Source: DASXTB01 sp036505615 (GTDB taxonomy: Bacteria > Acidobacteriota > UBA6911 > JACQSX01). From it: a stretch of DNA of 37,281 bases. The stretch lies in contig DASXTB010000449.1 in NCBI GenBank assembly GCA_036505615.1, positions 1 through 37,281 on the forward strand, read 5' to 3'. The notes under the pieces were generated by a model, which was not told the origin of the DNA, ran no database searches, and saw only the letters and a program-made list of their open reading frames with translations. Below, piece by piece: positions 31,582-37,281 of the stretch (position 1 is the stretch's first letter; every line of letters begins with the position of its first letter). Both the position numbers and the translations under genes were made by a program.

Positions 31582-31681
31582 CCGGAGCGTCAGCGACGGG
31601 TCCTGCCGGACTAACAAAGGGTGCCAGAATAGCGTTTGCCTTGCCGGCTTAATCTGGTGGGACCCGTCGCTTACGCTCCGG
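31582..31681. repeat. 100-bp inverted-repeat (MITE/REP-like) element
   Basis: CCGGAGCGTCAGCGACGGGT at 31582 (22-base arm to 31603) is matched in reverse complement at 31660-31681 with one mismatch, around a 56-base spacer. A partial third copy (AGCGACGGGTCC) is at about 31541-31552. In translation it gives the VSDGS / SLTLRA strings seen in spurious proteins of Planctomycetes and other environmental bacteria, so it is likely a dispersed element. It lies in the 321 bases between the response regulator stop and the small peptide gene; the rest of that gap shows nothing else. Confidence 0.75.
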
Positions 31682-31715
31682 ACTCTGACGCTTTCTTGCC
31701 GTCCGGTGCGAGAGC

Positions 31716-32393
31716 CTAAACCAAATGCTCCCGCAGCGCCTTGGCGACGGCTTCGGTTTTGGAGTGGACTTGAAGCTTGGCGTAGATGTTCTTCAGATGA
31801 AATGAAACGGTGTTGACAGAGATGCCCAACTCGTGCGCGGCGGTCTTTTTGTGGTGGCCTTCGACCAGTAGCTTCAAAAGCTCGTTCTCCTGCGGCGTCA
31901 AATGATACGGGGCGGAATCCGGTGGCCGGAAGTCGCGAAATAATTTGATCACGCGCCGCGCTACCTCCGGCGACATGGGCGCGCCTCCTTCCACCACCTC
32001 TCTGAGTGATTCGAGCAGCCGCGCCGGGGGCGTGTTCTTCAGGAGATATCCCGTGGCTCCGGCACACAGCGCTTTGAATATCTGTTCGTCGTTATCGTAA
32101 ATGGTCAAAGCGAGGATAGGCGCTTCAGGATAACGCTGGCGCAAGATTTGTATTCCTTCAATTCCCGACATACCCGGTAGCCCAAGGTCTGTCAGGATAA
32201 CATCGGGGCAGTCCTTGCCGATGCGGGCCAGCGCTTCCTCCATGGTGCGATAGCTGCCGACACATCGAAAGCCCTGAGTCCCGTTAATCAACACTATCAA
32301 GCCTTCACGCACCTCGCGCAGGTCCTCGATGATCACGACGCTAATGGTGCCGCTGTTCGGTCTCGAAACCGGGCTTGGATTCGTGTCATGCAT
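31716..32393 (-). CDS. NarL/LuxR-family response regulator
   Basis: 225 residues. Receiver domain residues 17-135: acidic pair Glu23/Asp24 (VVIIEDLREVREG), phospho-acceptor Asp69 (VILTDLGLPGMSG), Thr97 (LALTIYD) and Lys119 (GYLLKNTP). C-terminal LuxR helix-turn-helix: YHLTPQENELLKLLVEGHHK, AAHELGISVNTVSFHLKNIY, AKLQVHSKTEAVAKAL. It is transcribed after the histidine kinase (248 bases apart), so it is its partner. Its targets are unknown; the operon of leaderless proteins immediately downstream on the same strand and the DUF1501 gene upstream are candidates. All phosphorylation residues are intact. Confidence 0.93.
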   Translation of the reverse strand: MHDTNPSPVSRPNSGTISVVIIEDLREVREGLIVLINGTQGFRCVGSYRTMEEALARIGKDCPDVILTDLGLPGMSGIEGIQILRQRYPEAPILALTIYDNDEQIFKALCAGATGYLLKNTPPARLLESLREVVEGGAPMSPEVARRVIKLFRDFRPPDSAPYHLTPQENELLKLLVEGHHKKTAAHELGISVNTVSFHLKNIYAKLQVHSKTEAVAKALREHLV

Positions 32394-32424
32394 GACTTGG
32401 TTGCCAGGCTGAGCGCCAATTAAG

Positions 32425-32451
32425 AGTAGGAGCGCGGCCGTGCGCCCCTAC
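32425..32451. repeat. Short hairpin between kinase and regulator
   Basis: GTAGGAGCGC and GCGCCCCTAC pair with one mismatch around GGCCGT. It lies just upstream of the response regulator start and resembles the dispersed REP sequences elsewhere in the window. Confidence 0.5.
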
Positions 32452-32557
32452 GGAAAATTTATCAGGGCTTGGAGCGTAACCATCAGGCGCGCCAACTTAT
32501 CCCGAAATCGAAGTGTTGTCACCTACACGTTGGAGTAGGACAAATTGAAGAGCACTG

Positions 32558-32637
32558 GCCGCGGATTCACGCAGATTAACGCGGATCCGTCGGAACCGAT
32601 CCCAGTAGAATCCGCGTAGTCCGCGTTAGTCTGCGGC
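32558..32637. repeat. Imperfect 80-bp inverted repeat between kinase and regulator
   Basis: GCCGCGGATTCACGCAGATT... (32558-32586) is roughly matched in reverse complement by ATCCGCGTAGTCCGCGTTAG... (32610-32637). The string (CGCGGATTCACGCAGATTAACGCGGAT) belongs to a widespread repeat family in environmental bacterial genomes. It starts 5 bases from the kinase stop and could form a stable RNA hairpin affecting readthrough into the regulator gene. Confidence 0.65.
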
Positions 32638-32641
32638 TAAA

Positions 32642-35600
32642 TCACCTGAACAGACGGCGTGCTTTTGACAACGGGATTGCAACAGCGACTGTCGTTCCTT
32701 GGCTCGGCTTGGATTTCACAGTGAGTGTCCCGCGAAGCTTCTCCGCACGGCGCCGCATGCTCACCAAGCCCTGACCGTTACTCTCCGCGGTTGAGTCAAA
32801 TCCTGCTCCATCATCAGCCACCCGCAACGTCAGCGCAGAATTCTCTATGCGGAAATCAACCTCCACACGCGAGCAGCGCGAATGGCGAGCGGCGTTGTTG
32901 ACGGCCTCCTTGAAGATCAGCAGAAGATCGCGGCGCACGTCGGCGCCAAGCTTCAAGTCTTCGTCGGCTGAAGGCGCGTTGAAGCGCAGCTCGATGTCGC
33001 GGGGCGTGAAGCTTTCTTCCGCATGTTGGCGCATTCGCCGGGTGAGATCAAGCAGGTGGTCCCGTTGCGGGTTGATGGCCCAGACGATGTCGCTCATTGA
33101 TGCGACCGAATCGCGTGAGATGCGCGCGATCGACGACAGCGGCCCGCCCTCCTCGCCGTCTCCATCGGCGTAGTGGCCGAGCTGCTGGCGGGCCGCTTCG
33201 CTGAGAAAGGAAATCTTGGTCAGGTTTGCGCCGATGTCGTCGTGCAGGTCGGCGGCGATGTGGGTGCGCATGTTTGCCATCTCCAGCAGTCGCGCCAGGC
33301 GATAACGATAGAGCCCATAGACCATCATGCCGAGCGCACTGGCCGCCAAAGCCAGGAACCACCAACGCTGCCAGAGCGGAGGCAGGATCGAAAATGTAAT
33401 TGCCGCAGGAGTGGGGCTGAGGGCTCCATCCGAATTTACCGCGCGCACCAGAAACTTGTATTTTCCAGGGGCGAGATTGGCGAAATTCACGGCGCGTTGG
33501 CCGCCCGGCTCGCTCCAGCCGGAGTTCGTTCCTTCCAGCTTGTACTGATAGCGCAGCACCTCGCCTGGCGCGAAGCTCAAGCCGATGAAGTCAACCCGCA
33601 GCCGGCTCTGGTTTGCGGATAAATCGGGAAGCGTTATATCCTGCTCGCCCAGCGCCGATACAGGTTGCGCCTCGTCTCCGAAATTGACTCCGGTGATTAG
33701 AATCGGGGGCGGAGCAGGCGAACCGGTGGCTGAGGGGACGAACCGCGACAGGCCCTTCTGCGTCCCAAACCAAAGCGCACCGTTGCGATCACAAAACGCG
33801 CTCAGGAAAGCGCCGGATGCCAGCCCGTCGGCGCTTGTAAAATGCTTCACGTGCCCGGTCGCCGGATCCAATCGGTCCAGCCCACGGCCGGTTCCGATGT
33901 AGAGATGACCCTGCAGATCCTCCGTAATGACTTCGGTGCTATTGCTGGAGAGACCGTGCGCGGTCGTGTAACTGATAAAAGTCGGCCGCTCGGCGGACGG
34001 GTTGTCCACCTGAACCACCCCGCCGCGCGAAGAGGCAAGCCAAAGCCTTCCGGCTCGGTCCGAATAGATACACTGCACGAAACCCGGAGGCAGCCCATCT
34101 TTTGTACTGAAAAACGAGAAACTGCCGTGGCGATACCTCGCCGCGCCGGTGCTGAAGCCAATCCATATATTACCTGCTCTGTCTTGGCCGAAAGAGCGCG
34201 CCAAGTTGTCTTTAAATGATGGCAGGCCGGGAGAGTCCGTTAGACTCCGCACCTGGGCGTTGGCTCGTTCCCAAAGACAAAGGTCCTTTCGCGCGCCTGA
34301 GAAAATGGAGATCCACACGTTGCCGCTGGAATCCTCAAACAAGCGAAATACGGGCAATCCAGGCAAGCCATTCTTCTCGGTGTAGACGGCTAGCGGGCGC
34401 GCAGTCTTCAACTGCGTGAATCGCGGTAGAGCGGGAAAATGGTAAAGCCCAAAGCCGGTACCGAGCCACCACTCGCCGTTGTGGGTCTGCAGAGTCACGC
34501 CTTCGCCAACCCATCCCAAGTCCTTTATCGCAGGCGGAGCAAACCAGGTGAAACTCTGCCCGTCGAAGCGGCCATATCTTTGCAGATACGCCGACTGATC
34601 CATATGGAGCAGGTTCAGCCTGGCGCCTTCAAAGACACTTTTTTGCTTAACGCCAAGAACGTTACCTCGAAAGCAAATTCCACCGGCGCGATCTTCAAAG
34701 ACGGCATTGACTCCAGCCACTCCATCCTCTTCGTCATAACTGACCAACGCGTCACGCGCCAGTTTCATTGCGCCCGCGATGCTTGCCAGCCAGAGATTCC
34801 CGCCCGGGTCTTCGCTCAGCCCAGTAATTTCGTGGTAGCTCAGACCGTTTCGGGTCGTGTAGAGATGGGAACGCTGGCCGGACTCTTCATCGGGGAAGAA
34901 CTCGACGAGCCCCTTATTGGTCCCGAGCCACAACTGGCGTGAAGAGCTTTCAAAAATCTGGAATATCCAGTCGCTGGGCAGTCCGTCAGCGAGGGTGTAA
35001 GAGCGCACGATCACGGGTGGACGATCACTTTCGTCGGCCGTGAAGCGGAAGCAGCCGTGACTCCGAGTCCCCGCCCATAGTTGGCCTCGATAGTCTGCGA
35101 GCAAAGCGTGGATGGTTTCGTCCGGCAGGCCGTCCCTATAGGTATAACGCGTTACCCTGCCGTCTGCCCAGCGGCGGTAGAGCCCGCTCATGGCGGCGAT
35201 CCACAAAGAGCCGTATCGGTCCTCCAGCAGATCATTGACAAAATGTTGCTCTGCATATTCGGCCGGCATGCCGATGTCAACCGATCGCAACGCAAAGCCG
35301 CCATTGGCCCGATCCAGGCGGTACAGTCCTTTGAACGTTCCACACCAGATCGTAGCGTTTCGATCTTCAAGCAACACGGTGATGCCTTTGGCCATTCGAT
35401 CTTCGCCATCTGGTGTGATGACACTAAACATCGGAACAGTCGTAGCCTCGCTGGCGTAGACTACACGATTAGCCGGCACACCTTTCGGATTGAAGCGCAC
35501 CAGGCCACCGTTTGTCGCAATCCAATATTCGCCCGAGCGCGTCTCTAGAAAATCGTTAACTTGGGGATGCGGCAGACCGTGGTCCGTACCGTAATTGTTG

Positions 35601-35878
35601 AAGGTGTAACCATCGAAGCGCGATAGCCCGTCCGCCGTGCAAAACCACAGAAAGCCGCGCGAGTCGCGTACGATCTTATTGATTTGGTTATGGGCCAGCC
35701 CGTCGGCGGTTGTGTACGCCTTAATCGGCAACCTTTCAGCTTGGCCTGCAAGTGGAAGGGCCAGAAGCAGGACCAGCAGTCCAACGACATTCCGTTGGCT
35801 TACGCGCGCGGCTCGGCATATTTTCTCACCCGTTGGAGATGTGAGGCCAGGATGGCTCGCTATGGATTGAAATTCCAC
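32642..35878 (-). CDS. Two-component propeller hybrid sensor histidine kinase
   Basis: 1078 residues. The signal/anchor is at about 31-48 (NVVGLLVLLLALPLAG). The periplasmic part, about 50-750, has some 12-14 Reg_prop repeats (e.g. INKIVRDSRGFLWFCTADGL, RFDGYTFNNYGTDHGLPH) forming two beta-propellers, then a Y_Y_Y domain (about 770-835; RYQYKLEGTNSGWSEPGGQR). One transmembrane helix (838-858) leads to HisKA_3 with phospho-acceptor His879 (ADLHDDIGANLTKISFL) and HATPase_c (N-box about 990-997, FKEAVNNAARHS; G1 DDGAGF). There is no receiver or AraC output, unlike Bacteroides hybrids; it signals through the separate LuxR-type regulator. The start is a GTG at 35878 and is uncertain. In Bacteroidetes such propellers sense glycans; the ligand here is unknown. 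Confidence 0.92.
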   Translation of the reverse strand: MEFQSIASHPGLTSPTGEKICRAARVSQRNVVGLLVLLLALPLAGQAERLPIKAYTTADGLAHNQINKIVRDSRGFLWFCTADGLSRFDGYTFNNYGTDHGLPHPQVNDFLETRSGEYWIATNGGLVRFNPKGVPANRVVYASEATTVPMFSVITPDGEDRMAKGITVLLEDRNATIWCGTFKGLYRLDRANGGFALRSVDIGMPAEYAEQHFVNDLLEDRYGSLWIAAMSGLYRRWADGRVTRYTYRDGLPDETIHALLADYRGQLWAGTRSHGCFRFTADESDRPPVIVRSYTLADGLPSDWIFQIFESSSRQLWLGTNKGLVEFFPDEESGQRSHLYTTRNGLSYHEITGLSEDPGGNLWLASIAGAMKLARDALVSYDEEDGVAGVNAVFEDRAGGICFRGNVLGVKQKSVFEGARLNLLHMDQSAYLQRYGRFDGQSFTWFAPPAIKDLGWVGEGVTLQTHNGEWWLGTGFGLYHFPALPRFTQLKTARPLAVYTEKNGLPGLPVFRLFEDSSGNVWISIFSGARKDLCLWERANAQVRSLTDSPGLPSFKDNLARSFGQDRAGNIWIGFSTGAARYRHGSFSFFSTKDGLPPGFVQCIYSDRAGRLWLASSRGGVVQVDNPSAERPTFISYTTAHGLSSNSTEVITEDLQGHLYIGTGRGLDRLDPATGHVKHFTSADGLASGAFLSAFCDRNGALWFGTQKGLSRFVPSATGSPAPPPILITGVNFGDEAQPVSALGEQDITLPDLSANQSRLRVDFIGLSFAPGEVLRYQYKLEGTNSGWSEPGGQRAVNFANLAPGKYKFLVRAVNSDGALSPTPAAITFSILPPLWQRWWFLALAASALGMMVYGLYRYRLARLLEMANMRTHIAADLHDDIGANLTKISFLSEAARQQLGHYADGDGEEGGPLSSIARISRDSVASMSDIVWAINPQRDHLLDLTRRMRQHAEESFTPRDIELRFNAPSADEDLKLGADVRRDLLLIFKEAVNNAARHSRCSRVEVDFRIENSALTLRVADDGAGFDSTAESNGQGLVSMRRRAEKLRGTLTVKSKPSQGTTVAVAIPLSKARRLFR

Positions 35879-35914
35879 GTCGAATTATCGACCACTCCGC
35901 GCATTTTCGGCTGC

Positions 35915-37281
35915 CTAAGCGAGGATTTCCTTGACCACTTTGCCGGATACGTCCGTTAGGCGAAAATCGCGGCCAGCGTGGCGGAACGTCAGCTTTTCGT
36001 GATTGAGTCCTAGCAGGTGAAGAATGGTTGCGTGAAAATCATGTACGTGAACTTCATTTTCGACCACTTTGGCGCCGTAATCGTCCGACTTGCCATAAGC
36101 AACTCCTCCCTTGACGCCCCCGCCGGCCAGCCAGGATGAATAAGCGGCGTTCTGATGGCTCCTGCCATTGGGCCCGTCGGTGAATGGAGTGCGTCCGAAT
36201 TCTGTTGTCCACACGACCAGCGTGTCGTCCAACATGCCGCGTGATTTCAAATCCTTCAGCAGGCCGGCAATCGGCTTGTCCACGTTCCTTGCCAGCGGGC
36301 CGTGGGTCTTCATGTCGCCGTGAGCGTCCCAATTATTGGAAGAACCCACGTCAATCAGCTCGATGAATCGCACTCCCCGCTCGGCCATCCGCCGCGCCAC
36401 CAAACACTGCCATGCAAATCCTTTCGTGCTTCCTCGCTCGAGACCGTACAGCGCCAGTGTGGCATCGGTTTCTTTCGAGACATCAAGCGCGCTGGGCATT
36501 TCCATCTGCATGCCGAACGCGGTTTCAAAAGACTTGATGCGGGCAGCCAGTGCCGCATCGGCGGAGCGTTTCTGCTGATACTTGCGGTTGAAGCGATCCA
36601 GCAAGCTCAGCTCCCGCTGCTGAATTTTGGCCGAGGGTGAGAGGCGATTGAGATTGGGGATCGGCTCAGGTCCAGGCAGAACTCTCGTCCCCTGATGACA
36701 TCCAGGCAGAAAATCCGAGCTCCACACCTGGCTGCCGGCGTAGGGCAGTTGCGGGGCCAGCACGACAAAGGACGGCAGATTTTGATTTACCGTCCCCAAC
36801 CCATAGCTCGCCCAGGAGCCGATGCTGGGGCGTTTCACTGTCACCGAGCCGGTGTGAATCCCCAGCGTCGCCTGGAAATGATCATTGTGGTCTCCGCGCA
36901 TCGATCGGATCAGGCAAATATCATCCATGCATTCAGCTATGTTCGGGAACAAATCACTTACCTCGACGCCGCAGTTCCCGCGCGGCTTGAATGTCCAAAA
37001 GGGCGGAAGGTAAGGACGGCTATTAGGCGACTTGCTGTTTGGTTTTCCGGCGTCAGCAATCAATCTTGGTTTCGGATCGAATGAATCGACGTGCGACACG
37101 CCTCCCGGCAGGTAGAGAAAAATCACCCGTTTGGCTTTACCTGGAAAGTGCGGGGCCTTGGGAGCCAGCGGGTTCAGGACGTCAGACCCGTGCAGTTCAT
37201 CGGCGAGCAATTGAGCGATGATGCCGGGCAACAGAATCGAGCCGCTGACCAGCGATCGAACCATCTGCCGCCTGGAGCAAC
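35915..37281 (-). CDS. DUF1501 secreted protein, 5' end beyond right edge
   Basis: At least 455 codons. The frame continues upstream of the first ATG (37264) as CSRRQMVRSLVSGSILLPGI, a twin-arginine signal, so the real start is outside the window. The protein has the sulfatase-like DUF1501 pattern: RVIFLYLPGGVSHVDSFDPK, LIRSMRGDHNDHFQATLGIH, WASYGLGTVNQNLPSFVVLA, then WTTEFGRTPF, GRSHQNAAYSSWLAGGGVKG, VHDFHATILHLLGLNHEKLT, ending DVSGKVVKEILA. Members abound in Planctomycetes and Acidobacteria, usually paired with DUF1549/DUF1553 cytochrome genes, and are thought to act in glycan or sulfated-polymer breakdown. It may be controlled by the neighbouring kinase, since it ends only 36 bases before the kinase start on the same strand. 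Confidence 0.9.
   Translation of the reverse strand, partial: CSRRQMVRSLVSGSILLPGIIAQLLADELHGSDVLNPLAPKAPHFPGKAKRVIFLYLPGGVSHVDSFDPKPRLIADAGKPNSKSPNSRPYLPPFWTFKPRGNCGVEVSDLFPNIAECMDDICLIRSMRGDHNDHFQATLGIHTGSVTVKRPSIGSWASYGLGTVNQNLPSFVVLAPQLPYAGSQVWSSDFLPGCHQGTRVLPGPEPIPNLNRLSPSAKIQQRELSLLDRFNRKYQQKRSADAALAARIKSFETAFGMQMEMPSALDVSKETDATLALYGLERGSTKGFAWQCLVARRMAERGVRFIELIDVGSSNNWDAHGDMKTHGPLARNVDKPIAGLLKDLKSRGMLDDTLVVWTTEFGRTPFTDGPNGRSHQNAAYSSWLAGGGVKGGVAYGKSDDYGAKVVENEVHVHDFHATILHLLGLNHEKLTFRHAGRDFRLTDVSGKVVKEILA

Noticed and set aside
31462..32067. 201-codon frame on the minus strand overlapping the response regulator
   Set aside because: It is a shifted frame of the same strand as the regulator plus the inverted-repeat element; the peptide is Arg/Ser/Ala-rich without any domain.

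Overview
The window looks like a chromosomal segment of an Acidobacteriota bacterium of soil type (Bryobacter/Solibacter-like). The evidence is the combination of an Oar-like TonB-dependent receptor with an N-terminal carboxypeptidase-regulatory domain, DUF1501, DUF1080 and DUF362 proteins, a CehA-type metallohydrolase, a giant beta-propeller (Reg_prop/Y_Y_Y) histidine kinase, a heme protein of the planctomycete/acidobacterial kind, and many REP-like hairpins. This is inference from gene content; no rRNA, tRNA or CRISPR was seen.

Layout. 1-3248: the 5' end of a secreted protein and a secreted CocE/NonD alpha/beta hydrolase, separated by an inverted pair of REP hairpins. 3449-3615: a cluster of perfect hairpins. 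3695-9284: Tat-type DUF362 protein, small coiled-coil protein, a 90-bp inverted-repeat element, a lipoprotein-like c-type cytochrome and the TonB-dependent receptor. A DUF1080 glycan-hydrolase-like gene converges on the receptor and overlaps it. 10419-13316: APC permease with a USP-like tail, then an intact Phd/VapC toxin-antitoxin pair. 13327-13540: a second repeat element with the same core as the first.

14300-18605 is a graveyard. It holds an alcohol dehydrogenase cut after about 50 residues, an AraC regulator and an aldo/keto reductase that have both lost their middles, a lipocalin-like fragment, a formaldehyde dehydrogenase with an in-frame TAG, and a CehA-like hydrolase with a one-base frameshift and a heptanucleotide-repeat insertion. 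Further relics (thioesterase, O-methyltransferase, VapC) lie at 22106, 24457 and 25496. Intact genes between them are a TPR lipid- or envelope-associated protein, an SDR oxidoreductase, a small membrane protein, a ring-cleaving dioxygenase/hydrolase pair resembling mhqO-mhqD, and DoxX.

25760-37281, all on the minus strand: a tight operon of six uncharacterised proteins without signal peptides (including a metzincin-type zinc protease and a repeat-containing fibre-like protein), preceded by a 42-codon ORF with a strong ribosome binding site, then a NarL/LuxR-type response regulator, its propeller histidine kinase, and a DUF1501 protein that runs off the right edge. The kinase/regulator pair lies directly upstream of the unknown operon on the same strand and is the obvious candidate controller. 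This operon is the best candidate in the window for an undescribed system. The recurring internally deleted genes are the most striking structural feature.
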